This document shows positions 22,690 through 32,640 of a DNA stretch of 64,000 bases, piece after piece. The translations under genes and the position numbers were made by a program. The DNA is from Molossus alvarezi. Its lineage: Eukaryota > Chordata > Mammalia > Chiroptera > Molossidae. The notes below the pieces were generated by a model. The model saw nothing but the letters and a program-made list of their open reading frames with translations. It was not told where the DNA came from and did no database searches. Position 1 is the first letter of the stretch. Every line of letters starts with the position of its first letter. The DNA lies in contig CM073889.1 in NCBI GenBank assembly GCA_037176705.1, positions 51,825,596 through 51,889,595 of the forward strand, written 5' to 3'.

Positions 22690-23840
22690 ACAAAAGGGAG
22701 GAAATATAACAAAGGAAGGATGATCGATATGCTCAGACCACACAATCTACGTGCCAGAACAATTAGCCCATCAGTTAGTCCTCCAACAACATGAACTCTC
22801 CCATCTGGGAAAAACCATCCTAGAAGCCTTCCTTATTAAGCCAGTACTACCTGATTGCTCGATTTCTATCCCTGTGTTCCTCGGTCTCCCAACACTGTCT
22901 CTTCTGTGCTCAAAATGACGCCAGACAAGGCCTGCCAGGATTCAGCGCTGCGGCCAAGCACCATTTGAAGATTTAGAGGTAGATTTCTCAGAAATAGGAC
23001 CCAGTAGAAGAATAAATATCTCCTGGTTTTCACCGGTACTTTCTCGGGCTGGGTTGAAGCTTACCCCACATGTACGGAAAAGGCAAGAGAAGTAACCAAA
23101 GCTCTACTGAGAGACATCATCCCGAGATATGGAATGTCACTGACTATACGATCAGACAATGGCCCAACCTTCATAGCAGAAATAGTACAGCAGGTAGCTA
23201 AAACTCTAGGCATCCAATGGAATTTGCACACAGCCTACCAGCCCCAGAGCTCAGGGAAAGTAGACCGCATGAATTGGATCCTTAAGCAGACCATGGCAAA
23301 ACTATGTCAAAAAACCAACCTGCCCTGATATACTGCCCCTAGCTCTTCTGCGAGTACATTGTACCCCTCAAGCAAAGATGGGGTTCTCCCCTTTTGAAAT
23401 CTTATATAAAAGAACTCCCCCACTGATCAAATTGAAAGGGGATATAAAAGAACTGGGAAATTTGGAAATTCAAAAACAACTACAAGGACTAGGAAAAACC
23501 ATTCTTGAGATACATAAGTGGGTAACCGATAGAATATCTATTTCCCTGGGAATAACTGTACACCCAGACCAGGGCATCAAGTCTGGATAAAAGACTGAAA
23601 AATAGAACCCCTCAAACCAACTTGGAAAGGGCCCTATTTAGTTATACTAACCACTCCCACAGCTCTCAAGGTTGCAGGTCTGAATACCTGGATCCACCAC
23701 TCACAGGTGAAGGCAGCTCACCTTCCACACGACAACCAACCTGCCTGGAGAGTGACCACCAGCCAAAACAATCCTTTGCAGGTCACCCTTAAGAGGACAG
23801 CAAAACCTGTTGATTGGTATATGGCAAGCGCCTGAGGACT
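22690..23840 (+). pseudogene. pol remnant: integrase only
   Basis: Integrase joins viral DNA to the host chromosome. The remnant opens within the N-terminal zinc finger (HELSHLGKTILEAF, about 22788-22830). The catalytic core follows (DLEVDFSEIGPS near 22980; IRSDNGPTFIAEIVQQVAKT at about 23146; YQPQSSGKVDRMNW near 23240, with Lys before the Val-Asp where a catalytic Glu region is expected). The C-terminal DNA-binding domain ends near 23840 (TPTALKVAGLNTWIHHSQVK). Frames change several times. No protease, reverse transcriptase or RNase H sequence precedes it; ADAMTS4 lies directly upstream. Confidence 0.85.
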
Positions 23841-23929
23841 CTGTCAGTAAAATCGAGGGTCATCACCTGCTGGACTGATCCCAGCACTGGACTCTGTATT
23901 CTTAGTAGTCTCATAGGACAAAATAGGGG

Positions 23930-24528
23930 TTACACCTACTGATTGCTGAAAAGGGAGAAATATGCTTCTTAAACGAGGAATGTTGCTTTTATGTTAATCA
24001 ATCAGGAATAGTTAGAGACATGGCCCAGCAGTTAAAGAAACAAATTACAAAAGACAGAAATGATCAGAATCTTGGAGTTTCTGGAGTAATATATGGAACT
24101 AGGCATCTTGGGTACTCCCCATTAGCTGGTCCTCTCTTAATGCTTTTCATAGTGCTCCTGTTTGGCCCTTGTATTCTCAACATGCTAACCCGTTTCATTT
24201 CCTCTTGCTTAGAAACAATAAAACTTCAGCTCTGGCTGGTTTGGCTCAGTGGTTGGAGCATCGGTCTGCAGACCAGAGAGTCCTGAGTTTGGTTCCCGCT
24301 AGGGGTATGTACAAAAAAAACCCTCAAAAAACAATAAAACTTCAAATAAAGAGCCCCAACTACTCTCCTCTGGACGGTGAAGAACTCTAATTGCTGCATC
24401 CCTCCCCTTCAATGCCCCTATTCAGCAGGAAGCAGTCAGAGAGATTGTTGCCCATGTTTCTCAAGATGCACTAAGAGAACGCTCTGTCCAAGATGTTCTC
24501 TAAGTCCTCTAGGAGCATCCTGAGAATC
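23930..24528 (+). pseudogene. env remnant: C-terminal transmembrane subunit only
   Basis: This holds the Cys-rich motif region (CFLNEECCFYVNQSG), the following amphipathic stretch (MAQQLKKQITKDRND), a hydrophobic membrane span (PLLMLFIVLLFGPCILNML) and a short cytoplasmic tail. The surface subunit, fusion peptide and heptad repeats are absent. A head-only VES SINE (24230-24330) interrupts it, with target duplication AAACAATAAAACTTCA. It cannot make a working envelope. Confidence 0.8.
24229..24330 (+). repeat. Head-only VES inside proviral env
   Basis: Head ends GGGGTATGTACAAAAAAAA. Target duplication AAACAATAAAACTTCA on both sides shows a normal retrotransposition event. Confidence 0.88.
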
Positions 24529-24539
24529 AAGAGGGGAAA
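24529..24539 (+). promoter_or_regulatory. Polypurine tract
   Basis: AAGAGGGGAAA directly abuts the 3' LTR start, the normal site of plus-strand priming. Confidence 0.85.
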
Positions 24540-24825
24540 TGAGAAGGCAAGCCAGGTACAGACAATCCCCTTAGGCAGTGAGGAGACCCCACCCCTGGCT
24601 TTTGTAATTCCCTTACATCCGCCAACTGACTAAACTACAGCAGAATTAGAAGCCCCCAAATACCCGAAGGCTTATTATTTATAAAAGGCAGCTAGATCCC
24701 GGGCGTGGGACTCAGCCTTTGGAGGTGACTCCACTGGGCCAGCACTGGTGAGCATTAAAGTCATTTTCTAATCCTCTGAGTGCGTGCATCTGTCTCTTCC
24801 CGCCGACCAAATTTCTGCCACAACA
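24540..24825 (+). repeat. 3' LTR of the ADAMTS4-carrying provirus
   Basis: This 286-bp copy starts TGAGAAGGCAAG and ends CCACAACA, with a TATAAAAGG box and an ATTAAA signal in the same places as the 5' LTR. GTTA follows at 24826-24829. Confidence 0.92.
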
Positions 24826-24946
24826 GTTACTCAGTTATTGCCAAACTACCTTAACTGAGCATTGAAATATGGACCCATCTCTATTCACCACTCTTCTTTT
24901 TCCAGAGGGCTTCTAGCATGCCATTATGCCATGTTTTTTTAAAATT

Positions 24947-25385
24947 TGTTTTTTTTTTTTTTTGGAGTGGATAAAAAAGCTGTGGTACATATATACAGTG
25001 GAATACTCTGCAGCTGTAAGAAAGACCTCTTATCCTTTGAGACAACAAGGAGGAACCTCGAGAGTATTATGCTAAGTGAAATAAGCCAATCAGATAAAGA
25101 CAAATACCACTTGATCTCACTTATTTGTGAAATATAATGAACAAGGTGGGCTGATGAACAAAATACACCCAGAGACATAGAGAGGAGTATGGTTCAGACT
25201 GACAAACCTCAGAGTATGGGAGTGGTGGGAATGGATGAGATAAACCAAAGAACTTATATGCATGTATACATAACCAATGGACACAGACAACAATGTGAGC
25301 AGGGTGGGGGGACAGAAAGGGGAGGAGGGTGTCTGGGGGGGGGATAAGGAGAAACATCTGTAACAAAAATAAATTAATAAAAATT
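24947..25385 (+). mobile_element. 5'-truncated L1 (ORF2 end and 3' UTR)
   Basis: Plus-strand ORF2 end (GTGGAATACTCTGCAGCTGT), G-rich 3' UTR at 25295-25345 and closing AATAAATTAATAAAAATTGG. Opposite in strand to the left-edge copy. Confidence 0.82.
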
Positions 25386-25404
25386 GGAAAACTAACAAAC
25401 AAAA

Positions 25405-25613
25405 TATATGTTTTTATTGATTTCTTTAGAGTGACAGGAAGGGAGAGAGAGGTAGAAACATTGATGTGAAAGAGACACACTGATCGGCTGCCTCTTGCAT
25501 GCTCCTACTGGGGACAGAGCCCGCAACCCAGGCATGTGCCCTGACTGAGAATTGAACCGGGACCTCTCAGTCCATGGGATGCCACTCAATCCACTGAGTC
25601 ACACCAGGTGGGC
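25405..25613 (-). repeat. VES SINE
   Basis: TTTTTATTGATTTCTTTAG start, head ending CACACCAGGTGGGC. Confidence 0.87.
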
Positions 25614-25930
25614 TTTATGCCACGCTTTCACTGAACTTCAGAATTGGCTTATGTAGAACTCAAGAGAAACAAATGGGCATTTTTTATCTGTAATCTTATT
25701 AAAGGAATAGTCTAATTTAGGGAGATTAGGCAGTTTATGATGTTAAGCTTTCCTATGTAAGAACACACTTTTCCTTATAGTTGTTCAAGTCTATTTTATG
25801 CCCTTTGGGAATGTCGTAAAGTTTTCTTCCTCTCACAGAATTTGCATATTTATTTCTAAGCATCCTTATAAGAATTATTTTTTGTTGATTTTTTTTTGGG
25901 GGGGGGGTCTTCTTTTCCATTATAGCTTTA
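25614..25930. other. Intron stretch, nothing recognised
   Basis: AT-rich, with a T8G9 run at 25891-25907. Confidence 0.4.
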
Positions 25931-26154
25931 ACAAAATTTTTTTTTCTTTATTGATTTTAGAGAGAGGAAGGGAGAGGGAGAGAGAGAGAGAGAGAGAGAA
26001 ACATCAATGAGAGACAACATCAATTGGCGGCCTCCTGCATGCCCCCCACTGGGGATTTAGCCCACAATCTGGGCATGTGCCCTGACCAGAAATCAAACTG
26101 GTGACCTCTTGGTGCATGGGTTGACGCTCAACCATTGAACCACACCGGCCAGGC
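25931..26154 (-). repeat. VES SINE
   Basis: Head ends CACACCGGCCAGGC; (GA)n-rich body. Confidence 0.9.
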
Positions 26155-26222
26155 TCTTGCATTATATCTTACAACCAATTGTATTGTTTGTATATAGAGA
26201 AGCTATGAATTATAGCACACTA

Positions 26223-26534
26223 CAGTGATACCTCGGTTCTCGAACGCCTCGGTTTTCGACCAAATCGGTATTCGACCAGGAGATTCGAGAAAATTTGTCT
26301 CGGAATCCGAACAAATATTTGGAACTCGAACTTCCGAGATGAGCCGAGTTGAGCCGAATGGCGTTCATTCGGCCCAGCGCGCCTTGCTTGCATCATCAGT
26401 GTGCGTGCAGAGAGAGAGTCACGCTTTGTGGAGTCACGCTTTCCTATTGGGGTTCATTACTTCGGTTCTCGAACAAATTCGGTTCTCGACCGTCCTCCTG
26501 GAACGAATTATGTTCGAGAACCGAGGTATCACTG
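26223..26534 (-). mobile_element. Tc1/mariner-superfamily MITE, copy 2 (inverted)
   Basis: 312 bp with the same inverted ends, TA duplicated at 26221-26222 and 26535-26536. It is the reverse complement of copy 1 with only a handful of differences by eye. Confidence 0.88.
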
Positions 26535-26749
26535 TACTTTTCTATTCCACGGATGGATGACATGCAGTTGTTAAGAACAAAGACCGCGTATCTACATAGT
26601 AATGTGCTTGGGGGTGGAAGGATTTACAGTCTTCTGAAGGGAAGAAACCTCATGTCAGTGAAGGGGTGTGGGCAGAGGATTTACCACATATGTTTCAGTA
26701 TATTAAAAAATTTTACATATATTTCTTATATATAATAAAAAGATTATGC

Positions 26750-26851
26750 TGTGGCCGGTTTGGCTCAGCGGTTGGAGCATCGGCCTGTGGACCAGAGAGT
26801 TCTGGGTTTGGTTCCCGCTAGGGGCATGTACCAAAAATAAATAAATAAAAA
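26750..26851 (+). repeat. Head-only VES
   Basis: Head ends GGGGCATGTACC then (AAAT)n. AATAAAAAGATT repeats on both sides. Confidence 0.85.
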
Positions 26852-27832
26852 GATTTAAAAAATTGAAGGTTGTATTAGCATGAACAGATTACACCATGCT
26901 ACAGTAACAAACACCCACCAAATCCAGTAGTATACTTTATTTCTTGCTCTGGCTTTATTTCCAGCACAGGTTAGCAAGGGCTTCCACTAATCCTACTAAC
27001 TCAGAAATCTGTCAGGAAGCTCCATTACTTAGTGATTTTGTCATTTCCACAAATGGCTTTAGGAAAGAAGGCCAAGAGAACCATAAACCTGCTTTGAAAT
27101 GCTTCTCTCTAGAGAGTTACATGTCACTTCCTTTATACCATAAGACCATGTCTCATTTAAATTGGGCAAGGCCCTGAACTAGAAATCTGGTGAGCAGTAG
27201 TGACGTGCCCACAGGGTGAAACAGCCATATGTGCATGCACAGCACTTACAAGATGGATAAAGTGGGACATTTCACAACTTCACACTGGAAAAACTTACTC
27301 TTTAAAAGAACCCTAAGTAAATTTCTTACAAAGGACTATTTTTAAATGTAAGTGAACCTGCCCTCCCTCCTTGAATTTTCCTATCTGGGAAACCTGAGCT
27401 TCTGGGCTCTATTTTATTAAAGCAGCACATACTGGCACTGCAGAAATCCCTACTTAAATTGATTACAGAAGACCTGGACATGTACACCCTTCACTGAGTC
27501 TGGTTCCACCTGTTGATGACTTGAGGTCCCCATGATTTGAAATGACACATCAAAATGCCAGAGGGGGCTAACAAGGCCGGTTTCATGTGAAGCTCTCAGA
27601 ATTCCAGCTTGCCCAATGCATCTGCAGCAGGTGTGTAGACCTTGCCAGCCACTCCAAAACTCTGACAAGGTGGGAGGTACCAGACAACAAGGTGGGCTCA
27701 GAGTAGGTCACCAACCACAAGAGAAGGCTCTATGGCAGGTTTGTGATCTCAGAAGCCCACTCCTCAGCATTATACTATACTCACTACTGTGGTCAGAGAA
27801 GAAAAGTGACATCTGGTTAACTCATTGGTTTT
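26852..27832. other. Intron stretch, nothing firm
   Basis: Possibly an old LTR or DNA element near 26880-27240 (family not identified). Otherwise unremarkable. Confidence 0.3.
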
Positions 27833-27849
27833 CCTTAACCAATATTTTT

Positions 27850-27987
27850 TTATTAATTTACTTTTGTTAGATGTTTCTCCTTTTTTTCCCCCAGACAACT
27901 TCCCCCCCCATCCCACACCCTCCCAGCATTGTTGTCTATGTCCTTTGGTTATGCATATATGCATATAAGTTCTTTGGTTTATCTCAT
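27850..27987 (-). mobile_element. L1 3' UTR fragment
   Basis: Short L1 tail, flanked by CCTTAACCAATATTTTT (27833-27849) and CCTTAACCAGTATTTTT (27988-28004). Confidence 0.82.
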
Positions 27988-28054
27988 CCTTAACCAGTAT
28001 TTTTAACCTAGTAATAGTCAAGACGTTTAAGAGAGACAGCCCTAACAGAGGTGG

Positions 28055-28225
28055 GAAAGTACAGTAGTTACAGCACAGACTGGAGCCTGCCCAGCTCTGC
28101 CTTGGATGGCTGTGTGACCTATCTGTGCCTTGGTTTCCTTACCTGTGAAATGGGGATAACTGTACCTAACTCATGAGGTAGTAGTAAACATTTAATAATA
28201 CATGTAAAGTGCTTATAAGAAGGGT
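28055..28225 (+). repeat. MIR SINE
   Basis: GGCTGTGTGACCTATCTGTG followed by TTTCCTTACCTGTGAAATGG, the MIR core. Confidence 0.82.
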
Positions 28226-28937
28226 ATCTATACAAAGTAGTCAACATTATTTTTAATTCTTCCTATGCCTACTTTTACTGACTCTTCTCTTTTTCTTTTC
28301 TTCATTTCTTTTAGATTGTTTTGCCTCTACCACCCTCCTTTGTTTGCTTCACTCCCATCATTAACAAACAACTTGCCAGAAGATATTTTTGAAAGACACT
28401 GGGAAGTCCGGGACATAAGAGATTTGGGCTAATAGCACAGAAAACACAGACTTCCTATTCTTCAGGGATGGAGATCTAGAGTGGTAGCCTTGGCTCCTAC
28501 ACAAAGGTCCCCTTGGGTGATATAGGCATTTAAGTTCAGTAAACCTTGTACCAAGTTCATGCACCTATGTGGCAGCCCTGTATCAGATTTCACTGTGAAC
28601 AGTTCTCAAAAGCCCAGTTACAGCCTGGAGTCAGCAGCAGGATGAAATGCATAGAAAGATCTGATTTTTTAAAAACCAAGTACTCTGTTATAAAATACTT
28701 AACAATCATCTTGACTGCTTCATCTTTAACCCTATTCATGTCTCCAGAAGTGGTTCTTCCCAGCCTATTCCTATCCTCCCTCCCCCTCGCCCCCGAAAAG
28801 AACTGGTTCCTAGATTTTTGTATTTCATAGACTAAATTTTCCACCAAATGGGGACTGACATAGTGTTGCCAAGTTTTTATTTTACCAAGTAAGGATTTCA
28901 AAAACAAGCTAATCTGATAAGAGAACATTTTAATACT
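28226..28937. other. Intron stretch, nothing recognised
   Basis: No supported feature. Confidence 0.35.
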
Positions 28938-29808
28938 AAAAAGATGACTCAGGGGACTTCCGGTCAAGATGGCGGCATAGGCAAAGGCAGTATCAGGTCC
29001 TCCCACAACCACATCCAAGTTACAACAAAACTACAGAACCACCACCATTCAAAACCACCTGAAATCAAGCTGAATGGAAGTCCTACAACTACGGAATTAA
29101 AGAAGCTGCATCGAGACTGGTAGGAGGGGCGGCGGCGCGACAGGCTGGTCCCACACCCAAGTGTGGCGGATAAAAATCAGGAGGACACCTCAGCTGGGAA
29201 GGTCCTTCCTGAGGACTGAGGGGTCCCCGCCCCACACCAGGTGCCCTGCTCAGGGTTCCAGTGCCAGGAAAAGAATCCCCATAAATTATGGCTGGAAAAA
29301 CCAGCAGGAACTGAGGTTCAGGGAGGCTGACGCGGCTGGATCCCCAGGCAGGTCCTTAAAGGGCCTGCGCACGGACTTATCGGACTCTCTCCCTCTAAGC
29401 TTGGAGGGGAGGCAGCTCGAGGGGAACCAGAAACATACAGGGAAGAGCTCTTTGGCACTGGAGCGAGGGCTGGAGAGGGGGCTTTCTCCTGGACAAACGT
29501 GCTGTCAGAGGCCTTTGTTCCTTTGGTGAGCCTTTCCCTGGGGCGGCAGACAGCCGCCATATCTGGGACTCCAGCAACCTGGCTCACACTGCTAGCCCCA
29601 CCCTGCTGACTCCCTGAGGCCCCGACCTGCCCCACCCAACTTTCAGGCCATCCCAAGCTGTTGTCACTTGCTTAACCATAGGATTGACCTGACTTGGATC
29701 CTGCTTCAGGTTTTCCTAAATTTTTTCAAAGGAGCAGCATCTGGTCTCAGCCAGCCCCATACCACTCGCTAAGTAATACACAGAAACAAACACAGGGAGG
29801 CAGCCAAA

Positions 29809-30477
29809 ATGAGGAGACAAAGAAACAGGTCCCAAATAAAAGAACAGAACAAAACCCCAAGAAAAGAACTAAGCGAAATGGAGATAAGCAACCTAACAGA
29901 TGCTGAGTTCAAAATACTGCTTATAAGGATGCTCAATGAACTCAGTGAGGGCCTCAAGAGCATAAAAAAGGACCAGTCAGAAATGATCGATGCACAGTTA
30001 GAAACAAAGGAGGCTCTAACTGAAATAAAGAATAATTTACACAGCTTCAATAATAGAGTACGTAAATCCAAGGAGCAAACCATCGATTTGGAATATAAGG
30101 AAGCAAAAAACGCCCAATCAGAACAGCAAAAAGAAAAAAGAATCCAAAAAAATGAGGATAGTGTAAGGAGCCTCTGGGACAACCTCAAGCGTGCCAACAT
30201 TCGCATCTTGGGGGTGGCAGAAGGAGAAGAGCGAGAACAAGAAATTGAAAACCTGTTTGAAACAATAATGGAAGAAAACTTTCCTAACTTGGTGAAGGAA
30301 ACAGACATACAAGTCCAGGAAGCACAGAGTCCCAAACAAGATGAACCCCAAGAGGCCCACACCAAGACACGTCATCATCAAAATGCAAAAGGTTCAAGAC
30401 GAAGAGAGAATCTTAAAAGCAGCAAGAGAAAGGCAGCTAGTTACCTACAAGGGAGTTCCCATAAGGCTGTCAGCTGA
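29809..30477 (+). pseudogene. HAL1 ORF1, first frame (N-terminal and coiled-coil part)
   Basis: ORF1p is the RNA-binding chaperone of L1 particles. This 222-codon frame (MRRQRNRSQIKEQNKTPRKE start) holds a heptad-rich coiled coil (about residues 30-125) and the start of the RNA-recognition part (IRILGVAEGEEREQEIENLF). It runs out of frame after residue about 172 (VQEAQ), because two bases are missing near 30327 relative to the old copy at 49850. The frame then ends in unrelated residues. Confidence 0.8.
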
Positions 30478-30727
30478 TTTCTCAAAAGAAACTTTGCAGG
30501 CCAGAAGGGAGTGGCAAGAAATATTCAGAGTGATGGAAAGCAAGAACCTACAACCAAGATTACTCTATCCTGCAAAGCTGTCATTTAGAATCGATGGCCA
30601 TATAAAGACTTTCCCAGACAAGAAAAAGTTAAAGGAGTTCATCACCACCAAACCGTTATTAGATGAAATGATGAAGGGTCTTTTTGAAGAAAAAGATAAA
30701 ATATATGAACAAACAAAATGGCAATGA
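30341..30727 (+). pseudogene. HAL1 ORF1, second frame (C-terminal RNA-binding part)
   Basis: MNPKRPTPRHVIIKMQKVQD continues ORF1p in the next frame, through GVPIRLSADFSKETLQARRE to a natural stop. It overlaps the first frame by 137 bases and starts at an internal Met in fair Kozak context (A at -3). The equivalent frame exists in the 45840 copy. Confidence 0.8.
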
Positions 30728-31112
30728 ATACATATCTATCAACAATGGAATCTACAAACAAAATGAACAGATAGAACAGAAACATTCTCATAGATACAGA
30801 GAACATTTTGTTGGTTGCCAGATGGGAGGGGGTTTGGGGGAATGGGTGAAAAAGGTGAAGGGATTAAGAAGTACAAATTGGTTGCTAGACTGACAAACCT
30901 CAAAGGGAAAGGGTTGGGGGGTGGGAAGAAAGAAACCAAAGAACTTATATGCATAACCAATGGACACAGACAATAGTGTGAGAAAAGGCGGGAGGGAGGC
31001 GGGAGTGGGGAGGAGGGAGTCAATGGGGGAAAAAATGTGGAACATCTGTAATACATTCTACATTCAACAATAAAGATTAAAAATAAATAAATAAATAAAA
31101 AGATGACTCAGG

Positions 31113-31579
31113 ATTCAAACATAAATTTACCTTTATGACAGATTCTCTACACTGTCCTTATATTTTAATTTCCCTTCTAGATAGAAAAATTTAGTCAAAA
31201 TTGCCAGTATTTGGCACTCCTACTCCTCAAAAATAACACTGTAGTCTTTCTCCTTCTTTCCTTCCTTCCTCTTTAGCACCTGTGGTTCTGCTTTCTATCC
31301 ACTTTGGTGCCCAAGAAGGACCTGGCTTCAGTCCAAAGCTTGCCCTGGAAGCCCCCAAATCCAACTTAGGGTTCCCAGTACTGTACTCCCCAAAGTGGGC
31401 CAGAGTAATGACAGCATCTTTTTAGCATCTTATATGAATGAGGTTTTGTTCTTTCTGATCCAGGTCCTGGATTTTCAGTGACAGAAGAGGTTAGGTGCAC
31501 AAATGGTAGGAAGGTATACACGTAAGAAAACCAATATACTGCTTTTCTATTTTATCAATAGGACAGTTATGGAAAGTAA
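31113..31579. other. Intron stretch, nothing recognised
   Basis: No supported feature. Confidence 0.35.
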
Positions 31580-32190
31580 TTAATTTTTATTTTCATTATC
31601 CCTAATAAATCCATCTCAATGAATAAACAAATTGTGGTATATACATTATTCAGCCTTAAAAAAGGAAGAAAATTCTGAAACATTTTACAACTTTCTAAGT
31701 GAAATAAGCCATACAGAAAAGGACAAATACTCTATGATTCCACTTATACTAAGTACCTAGAGTAGTTAAATTCATAGAGACAGAAAGTATAACAGTGATT
31801 ATCAGGAGCTGGAAGTAGGGGTAGGGAGTTAGTGTTTCAGTACAGTTTCAGTTTGGAAAGATGAAAAGTTCTAGAGATGGATAGTCATAATGGCTGTACA
31901 ACTTTTTTTTTTTTTTCCATTTTTTGCACAGATAGAGTGGGAGGGAGAGAGAGAAAGAGAGAGAGAGAGAGAAACATCGATGTGAAAGGGACACATCGAG
32001 TGGCTGCCACCCGCACGACCAACCAGGGCCGGGGACAAACTGCAACCGAGGTACATGCCCTTAGCGGGAACCGAACCCGGGTCTCTCCGGACCGCAGGTG
32101 GACACTCCAACCGCTGAGCCAAACCGGCCAGGGCTGTACAACTTGTTAATATGCTTAATACCACTAAATTGTACACAAAAATAATTAAAA
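31580..32190 (+). mobile_element. L1M 3' end, split by a VES
   Basis: AAGTGAAATAAGCCATACAG and AGTGATTATCAGGAGCTGG are L1 3' landmarks; closes AATTGTACACAAAAATAAT. Confidence 0.65.
31905..32132 (-). repeat. VES SINE (long type), young
   Basis: GCTGTACAACTT duplicates at 31893-31904 and 32133-32144. Confidence 0.92.
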
Positions 32191-32193
32191 TGG

Positions 32194-32423
32194 TGCCCTG
32201 GCCGGGGGGCTCAGTTGGTTGGTGCACCGTCTTGTACACCAAAAAAAGATTGTGGATTTGATTCCTGACAGGGCATACACCTAGGTTGTGGGTTTGATCC
32301 CCACTTGGGGTGTGTATGGGAGGTAACCAATCAGTGTTTCTCTTTCACATCAATACCCCCCCCCCATTTCCTTCTTAATCTAAAATTAATAAACATAGCC
32401 TCAGGTGAAGATTTAAAAGAAAA
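32194..32423 (+). repeat. VES SINE, diverged
   Basis: CCCTGGCCGGGGGGCTCAG head and GCCTCAGGTGAAGATTTAAA tail. Confidence 0.82.
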
Positions 32424-32427
32424 GATT

Positions 32428-32640
32428 AGCTCACCCACTGTGGTTCAGTGGATTGAGCATCATCCCATGGACTGAGAGGGCCTAGTTTTATTCCCGGTCA
32501 GGGCACATGCCCAGGTTGTGGGCCAAATTCCCAGTACAGGATGTGTAGGAGGCACCTGATCAATGTCTCTCTCTCACATTGATGTTTCTATCTCTCCCTC
32601 CCTCTCTCTCTTAAAAAAAATCAATAAAAACATTTTTTTA
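32428..32640 (+). repeat. VES SINE, diverged
   Basis: CTCACCCACTGTGGTTCAG head and AATCAATAAAAACATT tail. Confidence 0.82.

Larger units (their letters stand above)
18958..24825 (+). mobile_element. Gammaretroviral provirus carrying a captured host ADAMTS4 mRNA
   Basis: A 5.87-kb element is bounded by TG...CA LTRs and a perfect 4-bp duplication GTTA (18954-18957 and 24826-24829), the duplication size made by gammaretroviral integrases. In order: LTR, tRNA-Gly-like primer site, leader, gag matrix and part of capsid, an intronless ADAMTS4 5' UTR plus coding sequence, pol integrase (zinc finger, catalytic core, C-terminal domain), the C-terminal end of env transmembrane protein, polypurine tract, LTR. 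Nucleocapsid, protease, reverse transcriptase, RNase H and most of env are missing. Every surviving reading frame is broken by stops or frameshifts. The two LTRs differ at roughly 30-35 of about 280 aligned positions (hand count), so the insertion is old, plausibly tens of millions of years. It sits in ABHD12 intron 1, antisense to the gene, inside older antisense L1M sequence. It most resembles a transducing retrovirus that became endogenous. Confidence 0.88.
28954..31096 (+). mobile_element. Young half-L1 (HAL1), near full length
   Basis: HAL1 elements keep L1 ORF1 and lack ORF2. This one starts GGACTTCCGGTCAAGATGG (ETS plus YY1 motif) and has a 0.85-kb 5' UTR. ORF1 is split into two overlapping frames, and a G-rich L1-type 3' UTR and (AAAT)n tail follow directly. 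AAAAAGATGACTCAGG duplicates at 28938-28953 and 31097-31112 mark a clean, full-length insertion. It is very close to the copy at 45840-48020. Confidence 0.9.

Noticed and set aside
30325..30345. Programmed -1 frameshift at CCCAAAC in HAL1 ORF1
   Set aside because: The first frame reads CCC-AAA, not C-CCA-AAC, and a +1 shift is needed to enter the second frame, so the canonical mechanism does not fit.
29769..30365. 198-codon minus-strand frame
   Set aside because: Antisense shadow of HAL1 ORF1.
28954..31096. Ordinary L1 with deleted ORF2
   Set aside because: Two copies share a direct ORF1-to-3'-UTR structure with full 5' ends, which fits the HAL1 class rather than chance deletions.
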